A stretch of DNA of 64,000 nt from Otatea glauca (Eukaryota > Streptophyta > Magnoliopsida > Poales > Poaceae). Location: assembly GCA_036346275.1 (NCBI GenBank), contig CM070717.1:5267178-5331177 (forward strand). The letters run 5' to 3'. Under the pieces are notes generated by a model, which saw only the letters and a program-made list of their open reading frames with translations, was not told the DNA's origin and did not search any database. Position numbers and translations under genes: made by a program. Below, piece by piece: positions 23,133 through 32,941 of the stretch (its first letter is position 1; every line of letters starts with the position of its first letter).

Positions 23133-24820
23133 TCATGTGGGAGTATGTGAAATATCTCCCCCTGAAATCTGCACTTCTCTAAGTCTCATCATCCCAATTC
23201 CTTTTACGCACCTTTCAAAGGTAGATGCTGGGAGTGATTTAGTGAACAAATCTGCAAGATTTTCACATGACTTAGTATGCAATATCTTGATCTCGTTCAT
23301 CTTATGCAATTCGTAAGCATAGAAGAACTTAGGGTTGATATGCTTCGTGAGATTGCTCTTCACATAACCCATCTGTGCTTGGGCAACACAAGCTGCATTA
23401 TCTTCATAGATTATCGTGGGAGTTTGCTCAATGCTCAAGCCACATGACTTCTAGATGTGGTGAACCATTCTTCGGAGCCATGCACATTCACGAGATGCTT
23501 CATACAAAGCAATGATTTCCGAGTGGTTTGTCGACGTCGAGACAAGAGTCTGCTTAGATGACTTCCAAGAAATTGCTGTTCCTCCACATAGGAAAACATA
23601 GCCAGTTTGGGATTTGCCAGTATGCGGGTCTGATAAGTACCCAGCATCGGCGTAGCCAACCAAATTCAATTCATTATTTCTTCTAAAAAACAAACCGAGG
23701 TCTTTGCTTCCTTGGAGGTAACGGAAGATGTCCTTGATCCCTTTCCAATGCCTTTTGGTGGGTTCTGCACTGTACCAGGCTAGCAAATTCACAGCGAACG
23801 CAATGTCCGGCCTGGTGCTGTTCGCAAGGTACATGAGCGCTCCAACTGCACTCAGATATGGGAATTCTGCTCCCAGGACTTCCTCCCCCTCTTCTCTTGG
23901 TCTGTATGGGTCTAGGTCTGCTTGGAGTGACCTTCCGACAATTGGAGTCTTCGCAGGATATGCTTTTTCAAAGCTAAATCTTTCCAACACTTTCTGCGTG
24001 TAGGTTGATTGATGTACCAAGATTCCTCCTTGGACATGCTCAAGCTGCAAGCCTAAACAAAATTTGGTTTTACCCAAATCCTTCATTTCAAACTCAGACT
24101 TCAAGTATGATCATGCTTCTTCAATTTCTTCATCCGTCCCAATGATGTTCAAGTCATCTACATAGACGGAGATTATACAGAATCCATTCGGGGATCGGTG
24201 TATAAACACACATGGACAATCTTCGCTGTTTGTGTAGCCTTTCTTGCAGAGGAAGTCACTCAAGCGATTGTACCATATTCTTCCTGACTGCTTTAGCCCA
24301 TACAGTGATTTCTTCAATTTCACATTGTATATGTTTCTATTTGCTCCGTCTTGGTTCGGGATATGAATTCCTTCGGTACTTCACAATGATCGAGGCAATC
24401 TGCTTTGCAAAGTATGCATCAACGTTGGTTGTAGCTCTATTCAGGGATTCTCCTGTTATTACAAAGTTTATGGCCATTTCTTCATGGGGTGCTTCATGCA
24501 CTTCTATTTGCTCTTCTCTGCTATTCCCTATCGCAGGAGCAAGTTTCTTTAGCTTTTCATCGCCTATGTGTGCGCACACATTATTTCCGGCGGCTTCCTG
24601 CAGTGGAAGATTCAAGTCTGGAATTGACTTTTCCGTCGGCTTCTTTTCAGTGCCAGGTCTCAACTGGCTCCCCTTCTTTCCTTGGGGTATTTTCATGATT
24701 GGTTGTGGTAAGTCCTCTCGCTTGATTTTCTCAGCACGTCTTGGTACTTTGGGTTTGAGGAGCCATATTTCCTGTTCTGTTTCTTTGAGGCCTCTGAACA
24801 GGATGAGGGATACCTTCTAA
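23133..24820 (-). pseudogene. Copia D pol remnant: hinge, RT C-part, RNase H
   Basis: 24820-24337 is the proline/charged hinge normally between integrase and RT (HEEMAINFVITGESLNRATT). It jumps directly to SLYGLKQSGRIWYNRLSDFL and the catalytic YVDD at 24323-24111, so roughly the first third of RT is missing. 24104-23451 has the RT end (MKDLGKTKFCLGLQLE) and RNase H (YLSAVGALMYLANSTRPD, GYADAGYLSDPHTGKSQTGY). 23438-23133 is the RNase H C-part with ENLADLFTKSLP. Frames shift between blocks. The hinge-to-YVDD jump is a deletion, not decay by stops. Confidence 0.85.
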
Positions 24821-24829
24821 TAGAAAATG

Positions 24830-26097
24830 GTTGCAAAAAGCATAAAGTGCAGAAAAATAAATTGCCATGCATTGCAGTATCTTAAATAAAGCAATGGATT
24901 CAAAATTCATAAAGAATATTCATAAAACAGAGAAATAAAGCTAGAAAAATAAAACAGAGCCAGATAATTTTTCTGGATTTTCTGGCAATTTTTTCAAAAA
25001 ATTTCTGCTATTTTTCCCTTTTTTTTCTTTTTCTCTTCTTTTTCTTTCTTTCTTTCCTTTTCCCCTTTTTTTTCTTCTCTGGCCGAACGGCCTTTGGGCC
25101 ATTTTCTTTCCTCCCGCTTGGCCTCTTGGGCCACTGGGCCGCGCCCTTCCATGGGCCATCAAGCCCGGCCTCATGGCCTGTCCCGCCGAAGCAAAAGGGC
25201 AGAGCGGCGGCTAGGGTTCCCAATCCCTAGCCGCCATGCTTGCTCCCGAAATCGCAAGGCGCGGCAGCCGATCGGCCGGCGCGCTGCGACGCGAGCTCGT
25301 CGACCAGTCATGAGCGGCTACTACCGGCGAGCCGGCGGCGCGCGGGCGAGCCGGCGGTCGAGCTACGGGCCGAGGCGACCGGGCGGCGAGCCGGCGGCCG
25401 AGCTGCGCGTGGCGTGCCGTGCGGGCCGAGGTGACCGGGTGGCGGCGCGCAAGCCGGGCGGCGAGCTGCGCGCAACGCGCTTCGTGCGGGACGAGGCGAC
25501 GGGCTGGGCGCCAGCCATGGCGGCTTGGCGGGCGCGCGGCGGCTTCCACGACGCAAGACGATCGGGAGAGAAGGCGGCGACGAGGCCAGCAGAGGTCGTC
25601 CGGGTTCTGCGCGTCGCCGCCGCTTTCGGGCGACGCTTGCGCCGACTTCAGCGGCTACGGGCGGAGGTGCCGAGGCGCTGGCGGTGACAATGACGCGACG
25701 CCCAGGTCGGAAAGACGACGCGGCGTGCTTCATGCGCGCGCCAGCGAAGTCGGTCTTGGCCGGCGTCTGCATGCGCGCCGGCGGGCGGCTTCATGCGCGC
25801 GCAGGCGGCGCCGCCAACAGGGTCGGGCGCGCGCGCGCGGCTGCGGGCGGACGGCGCTTAAGCGGCATCGTCGCTTGCGTCGCGAAACCGAGGCGATAGC
25901 CTTTCTTTTTGGATGTAAAGTTGCTTCGTGTATCTGTTGCTTCATGTCGTTGTAGCTTCTTGCCACGTGATTTAACGCGATCGATCGTGAGGTTAGATGC
26001 ATGCATAGAAAACAACAGCGATTAGATTCAATTGCCGAAACCCACCTCTTCCCACCTTTTCAATTCTGATCTCCGGTAGAGTTTCGTGCTGATAACG
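24830..26097 (-). other. 5' leader of copia D, very GC-rich
   Basis: 24830-25010 is AT-rich and 25011-25085 is a pyrimidine-rich run. 25085-25880 is extremely GC-rich with repeating words such as 'gccggcggc', 'gagctgcg' and 'gggcggcgag'. Long open frames occur in all six frames here because stop codons are rare in such DNA; none resembles a known protein. On the element strand this is the untranslated leader after the PBS. Confidence 0.6.
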
Positions 26098-26322
26098 TGT
26101 TAAGGAACCTCGCTATCGAATAGTCCGGGGTCCCCGAACAGATCTAAAATTAAGGAACAGAAAGAGAGAGTCACGTGTTTAGGGAGAGCGACAGCAGAAT
26201 ACTTTATTGCTTTCCGATTGCATGTACATAGGGGGACCACCTCCTCCTTATATAGCGCTCGCCTAGGGTTTCGGCTAAGGGACCATCGTGAGTTTTTTAT
26301 TGGGCCACATGGTTTTTCAACA
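26098..26322 (-). repeat. 5' LTR of copia D (225 bp)
   Basis: TGTTAAGG to TTCAACA, followed by the duplicated GTAAG. The PBS adjoins at 26084-26095. Confidence 0.9.
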
Positions 26323-26327
26323 GTAAG

Positions 26328-26541
26328 ATCTCTTTAAGGGAAAGTAATGGGAGTCGATGTGGGTATAAAAGCTGATGTAATTGAATGATGGAGACAGACT
26401 TGAAAAGTAACTTGATTAACACCAAAACTCTCCTCCCGTTCCTCTCTTCCATTTCTCTCTGTTCTTTCCAAATTTCTCGAAATTGTTCAGTTCGCCGAGT
26501 TCTGACGTCTCTGGAGAGATCTTAAGCCAGGGGACGTGACA
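26328..26541 (+). repeat. 3' LTR of gypsy E, second part
   Basis: Resumes after copia D's target duplication, with a TATA box GTATAAAAGC near 26363-26372, a pyrimidine-rich stretch, and the end AGGGGACGTGACA typical of this gypsy group. Confidence 0.65.
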
Positions 26542-26547
26542 GACGGC

Positions 26548-27041
26548 TAGGGATGGCAATCAAACCCGCGGGTTCGGGTACCCGTGGGTTCGACACCCAA
26601 TCGGGTTGGGTTTGGGTTCTAATTTTTACCCGCGGGTTCTTCGTTTCGGGTACCCGAGATGAGTTTGGGTCGGGTTCGGGTTCTAATTTTTACCCGTGGG
26701 TACCCATTGGGTATCCGAAATACCGTATATACCCATCGGGTTCCGGGTACCCGCCGGGTTTGGGGTCGGGTTTCGGGTACCCGTCGAGTTCGGCTCGGGT
26801 TTTTGTGGGGTCGGGTTTCTTGTCGGGTCGGATTTTGCAAAACTCATACCCGACCCAACCTATTGCCACCCCTATGCACAAACCCGTCGGGTACCCGCCG
26901 GATTTCGGGTACCCGCCGGGTTCGGGTTCGGGTATAATTTTTTACCCGATATGGTATTCGGGTTCGGGTCGGGTTTTTCATTTCGGGTTTTCTGTCGGGT
27001 CGGGTTTTGTCAAACCCGCACCCGACCCGTTGCCATCCCTA
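26548..27041. mobile_element. hAT-type MITE with perfect 8-bp TSD
   Basis: The inverted termini TAGGGATGGCAA and TTGCCATCCCTA are exact. CAGACGGC stands on both sides (26540-26547 and 27042-27049). The 494-bp interior is built from 'cgggtacccg' and 'tcgggttcggg' words, so both strands are open but non-coding. TIR and TSD length mark it as a non-autonomous hAT element. Confidence 0.92.
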
Positions 27042-27129
27042 CAGACGGCTGCGCAGCCGGTGCGTGGCCGGCATGGCACAGCGACCGCAGGTCAATGGGA
27101 GCGAGGCCAGAGTGTTGCGGCTACTACAT

Positions 27130-28350
27130 AAAGACTATCATAGACGGTTCGTAAACCACATCACAAACGGTTTTATAAGCCGTCTGTATCAAAGTGTCAG
27201 TGATGACACAGAGTCATCACAGACGGTTTTGCAACCGTCAGTGAAAAAACTCATCACAGACGATTCCAACTTGGAACCGTCTGTGATGTAGCATTATCAC
27301 AGACGGTTCCAAAATAGAACCGTATGTGATGAGATTGTCATCCCAAACGATTATAAGGAATAACCTTCTGTGAAGATCCCATCATCACAGACGGTTTCAT
27401 TCAATACCGTTTGTGATGTAGCAACATTATAGACGGTTCCAAAATAGAACAGTTTGTGATGATACTATATGACAAAAGATTCCTAATTTCGAACCGTCTG
27501 TGTTGAGCTTCACAGACAGTTCTTTCTTTGAACCATCTGTGATATTAATTTTGTATTTTTTACTAAATTTTAATTTATTTACTAGCCTCAGGAAATGCTA
27601 GATATGCCCTCTAAAACAAAAGGCACTACTACGTAGCATCAGCAACATATTATTCAGCCACAAACTGTTCGTGATGTGTCCGAATTACGTCACAGACGGT
27701 TTACGTAAAAAAAACCGTCAAGGACGAGGAGGTAGTGCGCGCGGTCGTCGGCGGATGTGCGGCTGTCTGGGCCGTCGGGTGTTTGGCTGGCGAGCACGTG
27801 GCTGACGCTGGTGGGGGAGCGTGGCCGGCAAGCGCACGGCTACAGGCCGGTAATGGATATGGCCAAGGGACGAGCACGGCAACGTGGGAGACGGCGTGGC
27901 GGCGCTGTGCTTCGGACACGGCTAGTGCGGCCGTCACGCGCTGTGGATACACGACGCGGCTGCAGGCTGTTGGACACGGCTTGCGCTACCGTCACTTGCG
28001 GCGGGGCCAGCGACGGGCCGGCGGGGACACCCTGGATCCACACCGGAAAAGGAATCGGATTCCTCTTCCTACCCAAACAGTACTACGTACTCTTTAGTAC
28101 TAGTACTTAACTTTGTAATCTTGCACGGAGTCTCGCCCGTCGTATATCCACACTTGACTGCAATCATGCATGCTAGCGCCTTTGCAATCTTGCACGCATG
28201 CAGCACGTATAACCATACTTTGAAATCTTGCATGCACGCGTCTTTCTGGTGCCTCGCATGCAGCCTGGCGTTGTGCATGCCTGATCCACAGTAGTGATTC
28301 AATATCGTCTGTGATGTAGTAATATTACAGACGGTTCCAAAATAGAACAG
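27130..28350. repeat. CACTA-like subterminal palindromic repeats
   Basis: 27140-27545 holds about ten units of the form tcacagacggtt...aaccgtctgtga. Each is an imperfect palindrome of some 35 bp around a short core such as 'ccaaaataga'. More units occur at 27660-27720 and 28298-28350. Dense subterminal motifs of this kind are characteristic of CACTA (En/Spm) transposons, and a CACTACTACG word stands at 27623. 27725-28290 between the arrays is GC-rich and holds nothing I recognise. No transposase was found. Confidence 0.5.
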
Positions 28351-28511
28351 TCCCACCCCGTGTTGAGGCTCCTGCTCTAGCTGGCCTACCTGCTGGCCGA
28401 TTCCACCGACATATATGCCCTCGGCCACCTCTCTCTCAGCAGCACGCCGCGCGAGCACCAGCTCGTCGCGTTCTGGCGCCGTTCCTCTTGCTGCACCTCG
28501 GTGGCCCGGAC

Positions 28512-28737
28512 TGTTAGAAGTAATCTTGTAATAGGAAAGTTTTTCTTTCAAAAGTTTGTATTAAGAAAACTTAGGATGAAAAGTTGAATTAGGACAACGA
28601 AGTAGAATCCTATTCCATTTCATAAGACTGTAATTTTGAGTATAAATTGAGAGGTAGATCTGAGTTTTGTAAGCAAACAGAGCGAGAAATAATAAAGAGA
28701 AAATTGTCCCAAAATATTTTGACGTTCTATTCCAACA
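28512..28737 (+). repeat. 5' LTR of element F
   Basis: 226 bp, TG...CA, with a TATA-like TATAAATT at 28641-28648, ending directly before the PBS. Confidence 0.9.
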
Positions 28738-29704
28738 ATTGGTATCAGAGCCTAGTGTTTTTAGATCAAGTCGCTGCCCCTAGAGAAGGAGACTCCCGGA
28801 GGCGACCATCTTAGGGCTGCACCAGCGCCATTGAGTTCCTAGGCGGCGCCGGCCAAGGCCAGCCCACCACGAAAGGAGTATTTTGCCGGTGCGGGTAGGG
28901 CCTCTGGTGGGGTTGCCGCGGCGAGCTGCACCGGCCGGTGGACTGCGCGACGTTCGCACGGTGGACGGCGGAGCGGTCATCTGAGTCTCAGATCGACAAC
29001 TGGAGTCCTTCTGAGTTCTGGCTGCGCGTCCGCATGCAAGCGCTGTGACAGCAAGAAGAAGAGAAACGGAAGTGCTGTGTTGCTTGCAAGAGATCTCCAG
29101 AGTCCAGACATTGCGTGATGAAGCAAATAGAAAAGACGTCATAGTCGACGTTCGAGAGGCAGCAAGAGAAATTTGCTATTTCTTCCATCGACAGCAGCGT
29201 AGCAAAGTAACAATCACAAGAAAAAGAAAAGAAAAAGAGCAGATAGATGTGAAGGAGCAGCAAGCAGTTTTTGCGGCCTGGAGGTAGTACAACGTGAGGG
29301 GGTGTGATGTAGCAGCAGATCGCTCCCCGGTGGCGGGCGTGGAGAGAGAGAGAAATAAGTTTTCGTGCGAGTTGTGTTCACAAGGTAAACATATACGAGT
29401 TCCTTCCGAGATGTCGTGCGCATTCTAATGAAGAGAACGCAGCGGACGAGTTGGCGGTGGAAGCGTTCAAGTCCAAGGTCGCACTGGCAGAGATGGCGGC
29501 TCGGCCAGAAGTTGAGATGTCGGCTAGAGGGAAGCCAAGCTAGCAAATCATCGTGAGGCGTGACGTAAGAAAAAAATTGTTCGCCAGTAACAAGCGAAGG
29601 AAAGTCTCGGTGGATGTGCAAAGCAAAGGTTCCCGAAAACAACAATAGTTCAACGCTTGGCGTATTTTGTTTCGCGTCGTGTCTTTTCCGCAATTCCGTA
29701 GCAT

Positions 29705-29784
29705 AGGCGTCAGGAGGATACAGAGGCATCAGGTGGGTGCAGCACAGGCGTCAGGAGGATGCAGAGGCATTAGGTGGGTGCAGG
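29705..29784 (+). repeat. Two-unit tandem repeat in element F
   Basis: 'aggcgtcaggaggat.cagaggcat.aggtgggtgcag' occurs twice with a period of about 41 bases. It lies in the non-coding interior. Confidence 0.7.
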
Positions 29785-29933
29785 TGTAGGCGACTTGGGA
29801 GAGGACGATGTTGTTTCATGTACGCAGACGGACAGCACGAAGGAGTTCGAGCACACAGAACGAGTTGAACAAGTTCTTGGAGATGAGAGAGAAGATCGGC
29901 ATGATCAAAGGTATTACAAGATTAGGGGGAAAA

Positions 29934-30157
29934 TGTTAGAAGTAATCTTGTAATAAGAAAGTTTTAGTTTGAAAAGTTTGTATTAAGAAAGTTTAGGATG
30001 AGGAGTTGAATTAGGACAAGGAAGTAGAATTCTATTCTGTTTCATAAGGCTGTAGTTCTAAGTATAAATTGAGAGGTAGATCTGAGTTTTGTAAACAAAC
30101 AGAACGAGAAGTAATACAAAGAAAATTATCTCAAAGTATTTTAACTGTGTTCCAATA
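29934..30157 (+). repeat. 3' LTR of element F
   Basis: Begins TGTTAGAAG after the purine tract and ends CCAATA (one change from the 5' LTR's CCAACA), followed by the duplicated CGGAC. Confidence 0.9.
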
Positions 30158-30162
30158 CGGAC

Positions 30163-30736
30163 AGCATCAGCGCCTATGTCCTCCAGGACAACCAGCTCTG
30201 GCTGCGCCACCTGCAGACTCTGGTCGTGCAAGTCCTCGGAGCAGCTTATGTGCTCTACAAGCATATCGCTGGCTGCAGGTCCTTGGTACTGCTAGCCGTC
30301 ATCTTGATATTCGCCGTAGGTGTTGTCAAGTACGGGGAGAGGACATGGGCGCTCAGGTGCGGCAAGATGGACAGCTTCCGGAGCTCTCTCAGGAAGGAAG
30401 AACCACTCGCCAGACACCATCATTTTCACCCTCTGGATCAAGGGAGGATCATTGATGAGGAGCTCGCCGACAAGGATGAATTGTACTTGCGTCGTGCTCA
30501 CTCCCAGTTCCACATATGCAAGCGTGCGATAATTGATTCTTGGATCGAAAAGGATCCAGAAAAGCATAGTAGCGCCGAGATACTTGAAGAGAAGCTTAAG
30601 GACGTCGTTGGAAATAATGGCTACAAGGGCATGTGGGTATTGATGGAGATGGAGCTCTCTCTAATGTACGACATCCTGTACACCAAGGCAGCCGTTATCC
30701 ACACTTGGCCTGGCTACTGCATCCGTGTCGTCTCAC
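30163..30736 (+). pseudogene. DUF4220 gene, block 2 (membrane and core part)
   Basis: Open throughout in one frame. It begins with ISAYVLQDNQLWLRHLQ, then two adjacent hydrophobic segments (LVVQVLGAAYVLYKHIAG and SLVLLAVILIFAVGVV), then KYGERTWALRC. A charged region follows, then the conserved end GYKGMWVLMEMELSLMYDIL and IHTWPGYCIRVVS. The frame runs into element G at 30737. The predicted location is a membrane. The function of DUF4220 is not established. Confidence 0.85.
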
Positions 30737-31175
30737 TGTTGGAATTAATCTTGGGCTAACCACCCAACTAACAAATTCCGAAAATTAGGGGATGAGATCT
30801 CATCTCTTGTGCTTTGATCAGGGGCGCAACCGGGAGATGGTTGTGATCCCAGATCGTGCGGTGCGCATATAAAAAGGGAGGAGAGGCTATCTTTTGTAAT
30901 CATCTCTAAGAAAACGCAAAAGACTAAATCTCCTGACATTCCTATTGAACTAAGAATCGATCCTTAGCGTGCACCGGATCGGCTTGAAGATCATCTCCGA
31001 CGGCTTCTTCCTTCTACATCACCGTCGGCGATCGCTGCTTCCACCTCTCTATCACCGCCGATCCATTTCTAATGGCTTCACCGAACGGTATATCTTCTTC
31101 CACATTTTGGTGTTCAAGTATTGGCTATTGATTAATGTTGATTAATGGCTTAAGAACCCTAAATTTATGCTAACA
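30737..31175 (+). repeat. 5' LTR of copia G
   Basis: TGTTGGAATTAATC to GCTAACA, with a TATA box CATATAAAAA at 30866-30875. It is followed by TTTGGTATCAGAGC, the PBS for initiator tRNA-Met. Confidence 0.93.
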
Positions 31176-31189
31176 TTTGGTATCAGAGC

Positions 31190-32629
31190 AGCCAATAGCT
31201 TTTCTTGAACCGATTAGATCATATGACCTTGATTCGGTTTGTTGTAAATAATCTCAGTTTAACGTGTTTGTGGATTCGGTTTAAGCATTAAGAAGGAGAT
31301 GAGTTTCGGAAAACCCTAAGAACCTAAATCCCCAAATCCGAATCTTGATGAACCCGAACCCTAATCCCCAAATCAAGCAAAACCTAATGTCTAAAAGGGG
31401 GTTTTTCGGGCTTACCTTTGGAGCTCTCGCCGTCGTCTCCTTCGCGGGCATTAGTTTCGCCCGCGGCCGAGCCTTCGCCTTGGTGGAGCTTCTCCTCGGT
31501 GGAGTCGCGAGCAGCTCCCGCTCACCTTTGCGAGCACCTTCGTCGCCCTCGCGCCGAAGCTCCGCGCCTTAGCCCGCCGCCGGAGCCCCGCGCCTTAGCC
31601 CGCCGCGGAGCCCCGCGCGTTAGCCCGCGGCTGGAGCCCCACGCCGTAGCCTCGCGCGCCGGGTGCGCCGCCACCGCCCTTGCCCGCTCTCGCGTGAAAA
31701 CCGGATCGAAATGAGCTGGGGTTAGGGTTCTGCCGCCCGCGCGCATTTTATGTTTTGGCTCGGGATGATCTCAGCCGTCCGTTCGGAATCGGGAGCGAGA
31801 TCGGGCGCCGTCGTCGCCTCGTTTCCTTCGCAGTCGTCGCCTCGTTTCCTCCCCGGGACGACTCTTCGCCATCCACGTGGGCCGACGCCTGCGCGCGCGC
31901 GCGAGCCACCGCCTCGTCTCCCACGCGGCCACGCGCGCGTTCGCTGGTCGCCGCAGCGTCGCTCGCGTGGGCGCCGCAGCGCATCGCCGTGGGCCACCGC
32001 GCGCGTTTTTGCTGGGCGCATAGCCGCTCGCTGGGCGGTAGCGCGTTTTTGCTTGGGCCGCGCATCGCTTCGTGGGCCGCAGGCGTGGGCTCAACGCTCG
32101 AATGGGCCGTTATGCTTTGGGCCGAAATGTTTAAACTTTTGGGCTTCTTTAATTTACAGCATTTTCTTATGTATTTAAATGTTGTTTTCTTTTATGAATT
32201 GATGTTTAGGGTATTTTGTCCGAAAATTAGACTTTTGTGGGATTAGTTTAATTTACAGCATATTCTCAGAATTTAAATGCTGATTATTCTTTTAATATGA
32301 TGATTGGACTGTTTTAAGAGTGTAAATTGCTGGATAAAATATTTAATTAAGTTGTCTCTAATTAAGATGGAACCAACGAGAAATCTTGATTAGAGATTTA
32401 ATAATGTTTTGGGATTAATTTTATGATCATGATTATATTCTGACCAAAGTTGATTATATTCATGAGCCATACCCATTTAAATTAAAAGTTAAGTTCTTTT
32501 CATATTCTGCCCAACGGTGATTATGAATTAGAACTGTCATTAGCATATTATTAACCAGACCAACGTAGGGTTAATTTTGTGCCAGACATTAAAATTGCTT
32601 ACTAATATTTGTATATATTTTATTCAGCT
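31190..32629 (+). other. Leader of copia G, GC-rich then AT-rich
   Basis: 1.4 kb between the PBS and gag. 31430-32110 is GC-rich with repeated 'gccccgcgc.ttagcccgc' words and open but meaningless frames. 32120-32629 is AT-rich and ends TTTTATTCAG|CT just before the gag ATG, which would serve as a 3' splice site. A spliced leader is possible but not shown. Confidence 0.5.
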
Positions 32630-32941
32630 ATGACCACTACAAACATTGCCAGTACCTTAAATAGCATGGAACAGCTTTCTGGCAATAACTTCCCCTCCTG
32701 GAAGGAAAAAGTGCTCATAACTCTTGGAATAATGGATTTGGACCTTGCACTTCGTGAGGCTGCTCCCACTCCTACTTCTGATGATGAGAACTTCTCTGAG
32801 TTAAAGAAGTCCTATGAAACTGCAGCAGAGAAATGGGAGCGGTCTAACCGCATGTCCTTGATGATAGTGAAGAGCACAATCTCAGTAGGAATTAGGGGAG
32901 CAATCCCCGACTCCGAAGATGCTAAGATGTATCTGGCTTGA
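32630..32941 (+). pseudogene. Copia G gag N-terminal part
   Basis: The ATG at 32630 starts MTTTNIASTLNSMEQLSG, followed by NNFPSWKEKVLITLGIMDLD, the UBN2-like gag start. The frame ends at 32941 (KMYLA, stop). The next frame takes up the same protein (LDEEQFKGSSKVYAS) from about 32939, so a single base has been lost or gained here. With that shift gag and pol would be one reading frame, as is usual for copia. Confidence 0.85.

Larger units (their letters stand above)
22661..26322 (-). mobile_element. Copia D, internally deleted, complete ends
   Basis: Nearly identical LTRs (22661-22886 and 26098-26322) both run TGTTAAGGAACC to CAACA, flanked by a perfect GTAAG duplication (22656-22660 and 26323-26327). 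The PBS is at 26084-26095 (minus strand TTATCAGCACGA) and the purine tract at 22887-22898 (CCCAAGGGGGAG). Of the coding part only a hinge, the RT C-part and RNase H remain. Gag, protease, integrase core and the RT fingers/palm start are deleted. The copy could move only with helper proteins. Confidence 0.9.
18553..26541 (+). mobile_element. Chromovirus gypsy element E, 5'-truncated, carrying copia D
   Basis: The plus strand shows, in order, gag with a zinc knuckle, aspartic protease, RT, RNase H, integrase and a chromodomain, the gene order of Ty3/gypsy chromoviruses. The 5' LTR, PBS and N-terminal gag are missing. The 3' LTR is present in two pieces (22488-22660 and 26328-26541) split by copia D. 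Many stops and at least two frameshifts make it inactive. Confidence 0.85.
28512..30157 (+). mobile_element. Element F: small non-coding LTR element
   Basis: LTRs 28512-28737 (TGTTAGAAG to TTCCAACA) and 29934-30157 flank 1.2 kb. The target duplication CGGAC is perfect (28507-28511 and 30158-30162). The PBS TGGTATCAGAGC is at 28740-28751 and the purine tract AGGGGGAAAA at 29924-29933. No gag or pol motif is present. Size and structure resemble TRIM/SMART elements, moved by proteins from other copia elements. It belongs to the same family as element H. The interior is partly GC-rich and may be captured sequence, but I recognise no gene in it. Confidence 0.9.

Noticed and set aside
24212..24820. 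202-codon plus-strand frame
   Set aside because: Antisense shadow of the copia D hinge and RT, which match known copia sequence on the minus strand.
25094..25955. Long overlapping open frames on both strands
   Set aside because: They lie in very GC-rich repetitive DNA where stop codons are rare, are rich in Ala/Arg/Gly and match no family. They are part of the leader of copia D.
26553..27154. Open frames of up to 192 codons
   Set aside because: They translate the repeated GGGTACCCG words of the hAT MITE and continue past its end; not a gene.
29214..29729. 171-codon minus-strand frame in element F
   Set aside because: No family match and opposite to the element; crosses non-coding interior without a plausible start context.
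31418..32246. Several open frames of 75-163 codons on both strands
   Set aside because: GC-rich leader of copia G with repeated words; no domain and no agreement with the gag start at 32630.
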